Of a stretch of 64,000 bases of DNA, positions 1 to 7,487 are shown piece by piece. Positions within the stretch are counted from its first letter, which is position 1; every line of letters begins with the position of its first letter. Source of the stretch: Actinacidiphila rubida (lineage in GTDB: Bacteria; Actinomycetota; Actinomycetes; Streptomycetales; Streptomycetaceae). The notes beneath the pieces are model-generated. The model worked only from the letters and a program-made list of their open reading frames with translations. It searched no databases and had not been told where the DNA came from. Location of the stretch: assembly GCF_900110255.1 (NCBI RefSeq), contig NZ_FODD01000043.1, positions 1 through 64,000 on the forward strand. The letters run 5' to 3'. The position numbers and the translations under genes were made by a program.

Positions 1-2
1 TT

Positions 3-314
3 CACGCCGATCACGGCACCCAGTTCACCTCCTGGGTCTTCGGCGAACGGATCCGCTCCGCCGGCCTCCTGCCGTCGTTCGGCACCGTCGGGGACGGCCT
101 GGACAACGCGATGATGGAATCGTTCTGGTCCTCGATGCAGATCGAGCTGCTCAACCGCAAGCGCTGGAAGACCCGGGTCGAACTGGCCAACGCGATCTTC
201 GAGTTCATCGAGATCTTCTACAACCGCCAGAGACGACATTCAGCACTGGGCTACCGCACCCCCATCGAGTACGAACTACTCTCCGCACAAGACCCCATCC
301 ACGCCGCCAGTTAG
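3..314 (+). CDS. IS3-family transposase, C-terminal part (5' end outside the window)
   Basis: The reading frame is open from the window edge and runs HADHGTQFTS...GDGLDNAMMESFWSSMQIEL...RRHSALGYRTPIEYE to a stop at 312-314. This is the end of the DDE integrase-core (rve) domain of IS3-family OrfB: the DHGTQF block carries the second catalytic Asp, and the catalytic Glu lies in the AMMESFWSSMQIE block. The RRHSALGYRTP block is the usual C-terminal signature of the family. Only the last 103 residues are in view, so whether the element is intact cannot be judged. The sequence just downstream (about 315-350) looks like its right end. Confidence 0.9.
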   Translation, partial: HADHGTQFTSWVFGERIRSAGLLPSFGTVGDGLDNAMMESFWSSMQIELLNRKRWKTRVELANAIFEFIEIFYNRQRRHSALGYRTPIEYELLSAQDPIHAAS

Positions 315-350
315 CCACCCCAGCTGCAACCCGAACCATGAGGCAGGTCA
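315..350. mobile_element. Right end of the IS3-family element
   Basis: After the transposase stop, a short untranslated tail ends in ...catgaggcaggtca at 337-350. Read from the other strand it starts TGACCTGCCTCAT, consistent with an IS3-type terminal repeat beginning TG. Directly after 350 a reading frame begins that is homologous to the interior of another gene (GFGHGLGG...), which places the element boundary at about 350. The left end and any target duplication are outside the window. Confidence 0.6.
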
Positions 351-686
351 GGTTTTGGCCACGGCCTGGGCGGCACCGGCACCGAGGTGCTCGCGGATCA
401 CGCCGCGCGCATCGCGCTGTTGACCGACGTGCATGTGCGGGACCTGATGGCCGCGCCCCGCTGCGCACCGCTGCTGTACGGGGTCAACGGCTCCGATCCG
501 GTGGATCTTGCGGGAGTGGAGCAACTGCTGCTCCGCCTGTCGGCTCTGGCCTGCGACGTGCCGCAGCTCGCCGAGGCCGACCTGAGCCCGGTGGTCGCAC
601 GCCCTGACGGCGACCGGGCTCTCGACGTCCGTCTGCGTGTGCTGCCGCGGGAGGCCACGGACCCCTATCTGTGCAGGCTGCGTTGA
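351..686 (+). pseudogene. C-terminal remnant of an ADP-forming acyl-CoA synthetase, cut by the IS3 element
   Basis: The frame starting at 351 reads GFGHGLGGTGTEVLADHAAR, then LLTDVHVRDLMAAPRCAPLL, then DLSPVVARPDG and ends at a stop at 684-686. This matches the last ~110 residues of the ATP-grasp domain of ADP-forming acetate/acyl-CoA ligases: FGLGG loop, then 'plt..da..mi....g..lL.G', then the 'ELdlNPv' strand. There is no start and the N-terminal ~85 percent is missing because the IS3 end abuts it at 350. It converges with the ferredoxin gene and overlaps its last 22 bases. If transcribed at all, it would read into that gene antisense. Confidence 0.75.
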
Positions 687-910
687 GGTTGCTGATCCCT
701 GCCTCGGGCGCGGGTGAGGCGCAGCGCCAGCACCGGGCAGGCGGCCACCGCACGCTTGGCGTGGGTGAGCAGCGGGCCGGGGACGGTGGAGTCCCGTATG
801 ACGGGGTAGCCCCATTCGTCCAAGGTGATCCGTTCCGGCAGCAGTTCGGCGCACAGGCCGTGGCCGTCGCACGCCGCGAAATCGATGCTCAACTCGTGGT
901 CCCGATTCAT
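665..910 (-). CDS. Three-cysteine ferredoxin, last gene of the redox operon
   Basis: An 81-residue acidic protein with a ferredoxin fold of the actinobacterial P450/3Fe-4S type: CDGHGLCAELLPE near the N-terminus and a late CP (KRAVAACPVLAL). Only three cysteines are available (C-x5-C ... C-P), which predicts a [3Fe-4S] or incomplete [4Fe-4S] cluster. The ATG at 908-910 is preferred over the one at 914-916, because the GAGGAGGG ribosome site lies about 6 bases before the former and abuts the latter. Its start overlaps the stop of the NuoF-like gene (ATGA), so it is translationally coupled. It probably exchanges electrons with the NuoF-like flavoprotein. The partner enzyme is inferred from position only. 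Confidence 0.85.
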   Translation of the reverse strand: MNRDHELSIDFAACDGHGLCAELLPERITLDEWGYPVIRDSTVPGPLLTHAKRAVAACPVLALRLTRARGRDQQPQRSLHR

Positions 911-2199
911 CGCCATCCCTCCTCGGCTGCGGGAGGTCCCGCAGGGATCGGCAGCCGCAGCGGTCCGCCAGCGCGGGAGCACGGGCCGTACTGCATGTGC
1001 CGGACGACCTCCTCCCCGAACGCCAGCAGCGCCGACGTGGCCAGCCGGGCCGCGCCGTCGGGGTGCCGGCAGGCTCCCCGGCCCGGCAGGAGTCCGAGCC
1101 GTCCGTTGAGCCGGTCCAGGAGGGCCGTATCGGGCTGTCCCCACGCAAGTTCGGCGAAGTCGTCGGCGACCGACGGGATCCCGAACATGCACGGACCGCA
1201 CTGGCGCGCGCTCTGGGAGCCCAGGTAGGCCAGCACGCCTGCCGTCTCGGCGAGACCACAGGTGTCCTCGGGCAACGCCACGAGGACTCCGGCGCCGCGG
1301 GGCTGGGCCACCGGATCCAGGGGCATCGGCAGCCAGCTTCCGAAGAATCCGCCGGCGAGAACCGCCCCGAGGCGCTCGGTGGGGCCACCTGCCGTGGCCA
1401 GCGCCTGTCGGGCGGATCCGCCCATCGGGATCTCGTACACGCCCGGGTGCCGGACGGCCCCCGACAGCGTCACCAGCGTCGTCCCCGGGGCGGACTCGCT
1501 GCCCAGTTCACGGAACCAGCCCGGGCCGTAGCGGGCGATGAGCGCCATGTGGGCCAGGGTCTCGACGTTGGCGATGAAGGTGGGGCGCTTGCCGACGCCC
1601 TTCTCGAACGGGCGGGGCGGCGTGGAGCGCGGGTGCGCACCGCCGCCGTTCAGCCAGCTCACCAGCGCGGTCTCCTCGCTGGAGACGAAGTGGTGCGGGA
1701 GGGTGTGGACGCGTATTTCCACCGGATCCAGCCCTGCCCGGTGCCGCTCCTCGGTGGCCCGGGAGAGACTCTCGGCCTGGTCGGCCCGGGTGCGAGGCAG
1801 GCACACATGCGCCACCGTGGCACCGGTCGCGGACGCCGCCAGCACGGCTCCGTCCAGTACGAGGTGCGGGGCGAGGTCCAGCAGGGTCTCGTCCTTCCTG
1901 CTGGCCGGTTCGCTCTCCATCCCGTTCGCGACCACGACGGCAGGACCCCGCCGCCCGGCGACCGCACGCAGCTTGCGGCCGGTCGGGAAGGCGCCGCCAC
2001 CGCGGCCGGTGAGCCCGGCCTGCTCGACGGCGTCGGCGAGCGCGCCGGGCGCACCGTCGATCGGGGCCGGCCCGTAGCGGGCCAGGTGGTCGCTCAGGTC
2101 GGCGGGCCGGCCGGTCGCGTACCAGCCGGCGAGAAGGCGGGCTCCGTAGGGTACCGGCATGTCCTGGGCGGCAATCGCCGTGGCCGTCTCGAAGTTCAT
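907..2199 (-). CDS. NuoF-like FMN/Fe-S oxidoreductase (51-kDa subunit family)
   Basis: A 430-residue protein of the complex I 51-kDa family. It has the flavin/nucleotide loop GRGGGAFPTGRK at residues 65-76, the SSEETALVSWLNG block near 173-185, a SLBB-like stretch around 240-290 and a C-terminal Fe-S region with Cys334, Cys337 and Cys377. Canonical NuoF has C-x2-C-x2-C plus a fourth Cys. Here the first position is not a cysteine (ARQCGPCMFG), so the cluster may be unusual. The start is set by GGAAGGAGGGG about 7 bases upstream. It overlaps its neighbours on both sides by ATGA and lies between a heme membrane protein and a ferredoxin. It is likely an NAD(P)H:ferredoxin or NADH-to-membrane electron-transfer module. 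No NuoE or other complex I subunits are nearby. Confidence 0.85.
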   Translation of the reverse strand: MNFETATAIAAQDMPVPYGARLLAGWYATGRPADLSDHLARYGPAPIDGAPGALADAVEQAGLTGRGGGAFPTGRKLRAVAGRRGPAVVVANGMESEPASRKDETLLDLAPHLVLDGAVLAASATGATVAHVCLPRTRADQAESLSRATEERHRAGLDPVEIRVHTLPHHFVSSEETALVSWLNGGGAHPRSTPPRPFEKGVGKRPTFIANVETLAHMALIARYGPGWFRELGSESAPGTTLVTLSGAVRHPGVYEIPMGGSARQALATAGGPTERLGAVLAGGFFGSWLPMPLDPVAQPRGAGVLVALPEDTCGLAETAGVLAYLGSQSARQCGPCMFGIPSVADDFAELAWGQPDTALLDRLNGRLGLLPGRGACRHPDGAARLATSALLAFGEEVVRHMQYGPCSRAGGPLRLPIPAGPPAAEEGWR

Positions 2200-2981
2200 G
2201 CGCTGTCCCCTCCTTCCGGGATGTGGGGTGCGGACGTGTGGGGCGGCGGGGGAACGGCCGGCGCGGTGGCTGCGGGCCTGGACGGGTTGGACGGGAACGT
2301 GGCAGCGGCGCGGTGGGACCAGCCGGGCCGCAGAGGGCCGGTGGCGAGGAACACGGCGAGCAGCACGGGGATGAGAGCGGTGGCGGGCAGGACCCACCAG
2401 CGGACGCGCCGCGCCTCGGCACCGGCCCGTGCCAACCGCCACCACACGGCGCCGAGTACGGCCGCGAGACACGCCGCATACAGCACCAATTGGGGGGTGA
2501 GGCGGGTGTCGGTGCCGGTGCCGGCCGCATGGAACAGGGCGACGGGCCACGCCGCGTACGCCGCCCAGTGCACCGCCTTCCACCAGCGGTGCCCGATCCT
2601 CTGCCGGAACGCGCTGGTGATGGCCACGGCCAACAGCAGGTCCAGCGCGACGGCGCCCAGGCCCACCCACACGGGCCGGTACGACGAGGCGAGCGGGACG
2701 ACGGTGGCCGGCCAGCCGATGTGGGTGAAACTGTCGGCGATGGCCGTGACGATGTGCAGGGCCAGGAACACCAGCGTCAGCAGCGACAGATTGCGATGCA
2801 CCGCTGACACCTCGAACCGGCCGATGTTCCGGGGTGCGTAGCGCCCGGCCGCGGCGATCCCGACGACGACGGACAGCGTCAGCAGGACGAGTGAGGCGGT
2901 TCCGGCGGCCCGGGTGGCGTACCACAGAGGACTCGGACCGGACGACGAGGCGAGCAGGACAGCGGCGTGGGCGGAGTTCAT
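2196..2981 (-). CDS. Ferric-reductase-like transmembrane heme protein
   Basis: A 261-residue membrane protein with about six hydrophobic spans. Two of them carry histidine pairs at heme-binding spacing: His62/His76 (14 apart, VHRNLS...ALH) and His138/His151 (13 apart, VHWAAY...LFH). This is the di-heme signature of the ferric reductase/MsrQ/YedZ-like superfamily. The C-terminal ~45 residues are Pro/Ala/Ser-rich and follow the last span. There is no flavin or NAD domain, so electrons must come from a partner, presumably the NuoF-like protein coupled downstream. Both ends overlap neighbours by 4 bases (ATGA). The exact terminal acceptor (iron, quinone, extracytoplasmic flavoprotein) cannot be told from sequence. 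Confidence 0.8.
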   Translation of the reverse strand: MNSAHAAVLLASSSGPSPLWYATRAAGTASLVLLTLSVVVGIAAAGRYAPRNIGRFEVSAVHRNLSLLTLVFLALHIVTAIADSFTHIGWPATVVPLASSYRPVWVGLGAVALDLLLAVAITSAFRQRIGHRWWKAVHWAAYAAWPVALFHAAGTGTDTRLTPQLVLYAACLAAVLGAVWWRLARAGAEARRVRWWVLPATALIPVLLAVFLATGPLRPGWSHRAAATFPSNPSRPAATAPAVPPPPHTSAPHIPEGGDSA

Positions 2982-3952
2982 GTGTGTACCCCTTCCCGTT
3001 CCACCCCTTCCTGGGGCCAGCCGTTGAGGCGCACCGCCGTTCCGTCGGCACGGACCAGGCGCGCCGGCAGCCCGGTGGCACGCACCCAGTCCACGGCACG
3101 CTCGCCCAGCACGATCGCTGCCGTGCTGGCGGTGTTGGCGTCGACGCAGCAGGCCGCCGCGACACTCGCGGTGCGCCAGACCGTCGGGGCACTGTCGCCC
3201 GTGACCGGGTCGACGATGTGATGCCGCGGGCGGCCGCCGCGCTCCCATGCCCGCACAGTGGTGCCGGACGTGGCGAGACCGCCGCCGCTCAAACTGATCA
3301 CGGGTGCCCCCGGCCCGGCGGGCTCGGCGTGGTCGTCGGCAACGGCGATGCGCCATCCGGCGTCCGGTGCGTGCCCCGCCGCCGACAGATCGCCGCCGAG
3401 GTTGACCAGCACGCCGCAGCCCGCCACCGCGGCGGCCGCCCGCGCCGCGCGGTCCGCGGCCAGCGCCTTGGCCGTGGCACCCAGATCGAGCGCGGCCCCC
3501 TCCGGGAGCCTCAGCAGCCGTAGCTCCGGATCCCAGCCGACCGACTGCCACCCCTTCGCCGGGTGCAGCTCGGGTGCCGGGCCGGTGCGCGCGATCCGCC
3601 TGAAGGTGACGTCGTAGCCCAGTGCCACCTCGGCCGGCCCCACCGTGGGATCGACGACTCCGTCGGTCAGATGTGCGGCGCGCAGAGCCACCTCGATGGC
3701 CTCTGCCAGCAGCGGCCCCACCGGCACCGGACGGCCCGTGCCGGCGGAGGCGTTCGCACGGGACAGCTCGGAGTCCGGGCGGAAGCGGCTGCACGCGGCG
3801 TCGATGGCGGCGAGCTCCGAGCGGAGCACGGCCAGGGCGCGGTGGGTGCGCGAAGGATCCGTGGTGAGCAGGACCGCCGTGGTGCCGAGCGCGGGGAAGG
3901 AGACGCGGTCGATCGCACCGGCGGGGCCGGTCAGGCTGGAGGTCGGCGTCAT
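2978..3952 (-). CDS. apbE: FAD:protein FMN transferase (ApbE family)
   Basis: A 324-residue protein with the ApbE hallmarks: an N-terminal F-PALGTTA strand, CSRFRPDSELSR at 54-65, VVDPTVGPAEVALGYD at 99-114, LDLGATAKALAADRAA at 155-170, VNLGGDLS at 183-190 and HHIVDPVTG in the last third. Family members move FMN from FAD to a Ser/Thr of a target protein, usually outside the membrane. No lipobox or clear signal peptide is visible, so it may act in the cytoplasm or be exported without one. None of the operon products has a recognisable FMN-binding-domain acceptor site. It overlaps the genes on both sides by ATGA. Confidence 0.9.
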   Translation of the reverse strand: MTPTSSLTGPAGAIDRVSFPALGTTAVLLTTDPSRTHRALAVLRSELAAIDAACSRFRPDSELSRANASAGTGRPVPVGPLLAEAIEVALRAAHLTDGVVDPTVGPAEVALGYDVTFRRIARTGPAPELHPAKGWQSVGWDPELRLLRLPEGAALDLGATAKALAADRAARAAAAVAGCGVLVNLGGDLSAAGHAPDAGWRIAVADDHAEPAGPGAPVISLSGGGLATSGTTVRAWERGGRPRHHIVDPVTGDSAPTVWRTASVAAACCVDANTASTAAIVLGERAVDWVRATGLPARLVRADGTAVRLNGWPQEGVEREGVHT

Positions 3953-4443
3953 GATCCTCCCGTCGTGGTCTGGGGGGGCTGCGTCGTCGGCGCCGGGGGT
4001 TGCGTCGGGGGACGCAGCCCGGTGGACGGCTTGGCGGGCTTGGCCGTCCGGTGCGCGGGGGACGACGGCTTGACGGCCTTGGGCGTGGGGGAGGGGTGGC
4101 CGGGAGCCGGGGGAGACGTGCTTCCGCCATGCGCCGGAGTCGGTACGTGACTCGGACGGGCAGACGAGCCCGAGGGCGTGTGGCCGACAGCCGACGGCGC
4201 CCCGGCGGTGCTGGACGGCCCGCCTGCCGGCGGCTGCGTAGGGGAGGGGTGCGGCGCTGAACCACCCGGGATCGCGGATGCGTAACCCGCCCCCAGCGCC
4301 GCGGTGCCCACGACCGCGGCCGCCACGGCCAGGCCGGTGGTGGCCCTGACCCTCGTCCGCCCCCGCTCACGCCGGCGTGCCGTTTCCTCCACCGGCAGAT
4401 CGGCGGTGGGGCGCGGACTCCGGAACTGGTGGTGACGGCGCAT
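3949..4443 (-). CDS. Membrane-anchored Pro/Ser-rich extracytoplasmic protein, first gene of the redox operon
   Basis: A 164-residue protein with a basic N-terminus (TARRRERGRTRV at 21-32), one membrane span at about 37-57 ending GAGYASAIPG, then roughly 105 residues almost wholly of Pro, Ser, Thr, Gly and Ala. It is expected to sit with its C-terminal tail outside the cell, as a flexible spacer through the wall. The 7488-7796 product has the same plan, and GAGYA (51-55) and IPG (58-60) fall at the same residue numbers, so the two are paralogs. No catalytic motif is seen. It heads the ATGA-coupled operon. A TCAG direct repeat with conserved flanks lies about 70 bases upstream. Confidence 0.7.
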   Translation of the reverse strand: MRRHHQFRSPRPTADLPVEETARRRERGRTRVRATTGLAVAAAVVGTAALGAGYASAIPGGSAPHPSPTQPPAGGPSSTAGAPSAVGHTPSGSSARPSHVPTPAHGGSTSPPAPGHPSPTPKAVKPSSPAHRTAKPAKPSTGLRPPTQPPAPTTQPPQTTTGGS

Positions 4444-4512
4444 GGCGTGGATGTCCTCACGGCAGGAGACGGCAACGGTTGTTCACCAGCCTGCCGTGCG
4501 GGCCGTCGGGAA

Positions 4513-4543
4513 CCCGTTCAGGGAATGCTCAGAAGTGGTTAAG
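4513..4543 (-). promoter_or_regulatory. Candidate response-regulator operator upstream of the redox operon
   Basis: TTCAG at 4517-4521 and CTCAG at 4528-4532 form a direct repeat with 11-bp period, the usual layout for OmpR/PhoB-type regulators. The 31-bp block from cccgttc to ggttaag matches 25 of 31 positions with 7862-7892, which stands at nearly the same distance (about 66-70 bp) from the paralogous gene. The most likely binder is the regulator encoded at 5943-6626. This is inference from arrangement. Confidence 0.6.
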
Positions 4544-4581
4544 ACCTGCCTGGCCCTGTGTGGACACGTCAAATGTGCAGG

Positions 4582-5946
4582 TCAGCGGGCATCGGAGGGA
4601 AGATCGACGACGACGGTCAGCCCTCCGCCCGGGGTGTCCTCCAGCTGCACGGCCCCGCCGTTGGCGGTGAGCAGCCGGTGCACGATGGCCAGCCCCAGCC
4701 CTGTCCCGGAGGCCTCACCACCGCTGAAACGGTGGAAGGCGCTCTTCTGCGCCTCCTCGCTCATCCCGGGGCCGTCATCAGCCACGGTCACGATCACCCG
4801 CTCGTGCCGCATCCGACCGGTGACGGTCACCTGGGCGCCCTCCCCGACGGCGTCCAGCGCGTTGGCGAGGAGGTTGTCGAGCACCTGCTCAAGGTCGCCG
4901 GGGCCGAGGTGGGCAGTGAGCCCAGGACGGCAACGGGCGGCGAGCCGGACCTGCCGCTCCTGCGCTACCGGCGTCCAGGCTGCGATCCGGTCCGCCACCA
5001 CCTCGTCCACGCCCACGGCGACGGGCCGCGGCACCGCGTTCTCCGCGCGGGCCACGGCCAGGAGCCCGTCGACGAGGCGCGACAGCCGGGCGATCTCCTG
5101 CTGGGCGGCGGCGAGCTCCGCACCGGTGGCGTCGTCCGCATCGGCCGAGAGCATGTCGAGCCGGAGGCGCAGCGCGGCAAGCGGCGTCCTCAGCTGGTGC
5201 GATACATCCGCGATCACCGCCCGATGGCCGTGGATCAGTGCTTCCATGCGGGCCGCCATCGTGTTGAAGGTCGACGCCAGCCGTCGCACCTCGACCGGCC
5301 CCCGTCCACCGGCCGCACGCACGTCCAGACGGCCCTCGCCCAGGTCGCGAGCGGCCACATCGACGGCTCGCAGCGGCCGGCCGACCCATCGCGCGAGCAG
5401 TACCGCCAGCAGCGCTCCGGCGGCCAGACCACCGAGACCGATGACGGCCAGCCGCGTCCACATCGCCTCGATCCGGTCGTTCGTCGGTTCTTCCGACCGT
5501 GACAGCACCGAGGCGCCTACCGGCTTGGACTCGTCGCCGACCGTCACCGCGACGGCCAGCCGGTCGTCCGCCGTGCGCATGGCCGTGCCGCCGTGCGCGA
5601 GCACCGTGCGGGCGAGGGCGGACCACTCCTGACGCGTCGCGGCATTCTGTGCGGCGTCCTGGTCCGGGCAGGAGGTGACGGCAACCTCCCCTCCCGTGGC
5701 GTCGAAGACAGCGGCACAGTCGCCGGGCTGGGCACTTCGCCGGAGAAGTTGCTGAAGAGAGGCCGAGGAACCACGGTCGGAGAGGTGCTCCTCGGCCGCG
5801 GCGGCCAGCGTGCGGTCCGCCGCTTCGGTGCCGTCCCGGAACGAGGCCCGCTCACGCCCGGAGAGCGACAGCCCGAGCGGCACGACGGCCAGCACCAGCA
5901 GCACCGTGACCAGGGCCATGACCGCCAGCGCGATGCGGCGGGTCAT
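4582..5946 (-). CDS. Membrane sensor histidine kinase
   Basis: A 454-residue protein: first span at residues 5-28, an extracytoplasmic sensor region to about 160, second span at 164-186, HAMP linker (RPLRAVDVAARDLGEGRLDVR) near 190-210, HisKA box ADVSHQLRTPL with phospho-acceptor His250, then HATPase motifs (VLDNLLANALD, DDGPGM, GTGLGLAIVHRLL). The sensor region holds only two cysteines, Cys77 and Cys93 (GDC...TSC), which could form a disulfide and act as a redox sensor. That is inference. The ATG overlaps the response-regulator stop by 4 bases (ATGA), so the pair is co-translated. It lies directly upstream of the redox operon. Confidence 0.92.
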   Translation of the reverse strand: MTRRIALAVMALVTVLLVLAVVPLGLSLSGRERASFRDGTEAADRTLAAAAEEHLSDRGSSASLQQLLRRSAQPGDCAAVFDATGGEVAVTSCPDQDAAQNAATRQEWSALARTVLAHGGTAMRTADDRLAVAVTVGDESKPVGASVLSRSEEPTNDRIEAMWTRLAVIGLGGLAAGALLAVLLARWVGRPLRAVDVAARDLGEGRLDVRAAGGRGPVEVRRLASTFNTMAARMEALIHGHRAVIADVSHQLRTPLAALRLRLDMLSADADDATGAELAAAQQEIARLSRLVDGLLAVARAENAVPRPVAVGVDEVVADRIAAWTPVAQERQVRLAARCRPGLTAHLGPGDLEQVLDNLLANALDAVGEGAQVTVTGRMRHERVIVTVADDGPGMSEEAQKSAFHRFSGGEASGTGLGLAIVHRLLTANGGAVQLEDTPGGGLTVVVDLPSDAR

Positions 5947-6626
5947 GGCACCTCAGGGGGAGTGGGCTGGGCGTCGGGAGTGCCGAGCCGGAACCCCCTG
6001 CCGTACACGGTCTCCACGAGGCCGGGGCGGTCCAGCTTGCGCCGCAGCCCCGCCACGTGCACGTCGAGCACCTTCGTCGGCCCGTACCAGTGCGCGTCCC
6101 AGACGCGTTCCAGGATCTCCTGCCGCGAGACCACACGCCCCGGATCGACGGCGAGCGCCTCCAGGATGTCGAACTCCTTCGGCGTCAGTGCCACCTCGCG
6201 TTCACCGACCGTCACCGTCCGGGTGCGCAGGTCCACGGTGAGGTCGGCGTGCCGCAGCAGTTCGCGATCGGCCGGGCGCACCCGCCGCAGCACCGCGCGG
6301 ATCCGGGCGAGAAGCTCGGCCAGGCCGAACGGCTTGACCAGATAGTCGTCGGCGCCTTCGTCGAGCGCCGCCACCCGGTCGCCCTCCTCGCCGCGAGCCG
6401 TCACGACGATGATGGCCAGCTCGGAGCGTCCGCGCAGCTGCCTGCACACCTCGACGCCGTCCATGTCCGGCAACCCGAGATCCAGCAGGACGACGTCGGG
6501 CTCCGGTGACGCCGCGAGAGCCGCCTGCCCGGACGGCACGGCGGCAGCTTCGTACCCGGCCCGCTCCAGACCGCGCACGAGAAGGTCGGCGATCCCGGGG
6601 TCGTCCTCCACAACCAGCACCCGCAT
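5943..6626 (-). CDS. OmpR-family response regulator
   Basis: A 227-residue protein with an N-terminal receiver domain (acidic pair VEDD at 6-9, phospho-acceptor Asp49 in VVLLDLGLPDMDG, DDYLVKPFG) and a C-terminal winged helix (LTPKEFDILEAL...VVSRQEILERVWD...VLDVHVAGLRRKLD...VYGRGFRLG). It is partnered with the kinase whose start overlaps its stop. Three TCAG-N7-TCAG direct repeats in the surrounding 4 kb fit DNA binding by an OmpR-type dimer. One of them (6788-6803) lies about 160 bp upstream of this gene, so autoregulation is possible. Confidence 0.93.
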   Translation of the reverse strand: MRVLVVEDDPGIADLLVRGLERAGYEAAAVPSGQAALAASPEPDVVLLDLGLPDMDGVEVCRQLRGRSELAIIVVTARGEEGDRVAALDEGADDYLVKPFGLAELLARIRAVLRRVRPADRELLRHADLTVDLRTRTVTVGEREVALTPKEFDILEALAVDPGRVVSRQEILERVWDAHWYGPTKVLDVHVAGLRRKLDRPGLVETVYGRGFRLGTPDAQPTPPEVP

Positions 6627-6787
6627 TCCCCCATCCTAGGTTCGCGACCAGGCCGCGCACCTGCGTGTCCCTCCGGGGGAACGGCGGTCCGTCACGCGAG
6701 GACCGCTCCTCCCCATCAGGGAGAACCGCACATTCCCGGCCGCACCCCCTTCATCTGGCAAGCCGTCACCTTCACTCCGGCTGCCGA

Positions 6788-6803
6788 CTCAGAGGATGCT
6801 CAG
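6788..6803. promoter_or_regulatory. Third TCAG direct repeat, between the regulator gene and the DUF2231 gene
   Basis: CTCAG at 6788-6792 and again at 6799-6803, exact 11-bp period, within actcagaggatgctcagaag. The core atgctcagaag is identical to that at 4525-4535. It lies in the divergent region, about 160 bp from the response-regulator start and 95 bp from the DUF2231 start, so it could serve either gene. Relative to the regulator gene it has the same orientation as the two other sites have to their genes. Confidence 0.55.
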
Positions 6804-6898
6804 AAGTTGCCCTGGAAGGCTGCCAGCTCTCGCGCCGCCACTTGGGTCCCACAAGACCTCGTGCGCATCCTGACGACCTTTTCTTCACCGGAGCACTC

Positions 6899-7441
6899 AT
6901 GAGCCCCACGCAGATCGACGGCCTGCCGGCCCACGTCCTCCTTGTCCACTTCATCGTCGTGATGGTGCCCCTGACGGCTCTGGCGGCAGTCGTCTGCGCG
7001 GTCCAGCCGCGCTTCGCCCGGCGAATAGGCCTGGTGCTTCCTCTGCTGGGACTGGCGACGCTCGTCATGGTGCCGGTCACGACCCATGCAGGAGAGTGGC
7101 TGGAAGCGCGAGTTGGCGACGATCCCCTCGTGCACCAGCACACCGAACTCGGTGACGGCCTGCTGCCCTGGGCGTTCGGGCTGTTCGCGGCGACGCTCGC
7201 CGTGTGGTGGACGGGGCGGCGGTTCGGGCAGCCCACCGAGCGCGGCCACGTCGCGTCGGACGGGCCCTCGCCGGCCGGCGCGCGTCGGGCAGCGCCTGCC
7301 ATCGTGCGAGCCGGGGTCCTGGCCCTTGCCGTGGCCGTGTCCGCGGGTTCCGTCGTGGACGTCTACCGCATCGGTGAGTCCGGGGCGAAGGCCGCCTGGC
7401 ATGACGCCTACGACAAGTCCGCGAGCGCGCAACACGGTTGA
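6899..7441 (+). CDS. DUF2231-family membrane protein
   Basis: A 180-residue protein starting at ATG 6899, with CGGAG about 6 bases upstream. The N-terminus (IDGLPAHVLLVHFIVVMVPL) is the characteristic opening of DUF2231 proteins. Four hydrophobic spans follow at roughly 10-33, 41-60, 86-103 and 133-153. Histidines sit at the membrane edge: His12 and His17 near the start, then a THAGEW...VHQHTELG loop. Members are integral membrane proteins of unknown biochemical role, often next to redox or heme proteins. Position beside the kinase pair and the shared TCAG repeat suggests it belongs to the same regulon. Confidence 0.75.
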   Translation: MSPTQIDGLPAHVLLVHFIVVMVPLTALAAVVCAVQPRFARRIGLVLPLLGLATLVMVPVTTHAGEWLEARVGDDPLVHQHTELGDGLLPWAFGLFAATLAVWWTGRRFGQPTERGHVASDGPSPAGARRAAPAIVRAGVLALAVAVSAGSVVDVYRIGESGAKAAWHDAYDKSASAQHG

Positions 7442-7487
7442 GAGCACCTCCTACCGTTCGCCTCGCCGCCGTCGGACAGAACGTCCC

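Noticed and set aside
1260-1300. ATGAT/TGAT-like sequence in the NuoF-like protein (SATGATVA, residues 123-130) as a flavinylation site for ApbE
   Set aside because: The [S/T]GA[T/S] match sits inside the conserved flavoprotein fold of the NuoF family (usual text 'GALLAARAVGAT') and lacks the surrounding FMN-binding domain, so it is probably chance.
348-1388. Long minus-strand open frame over the IS end and the redox genes
   Set aside because: Composition is Arg/Pro/Ala noise typical of an antisense frame in high-GC DNA; real genes explain the region.
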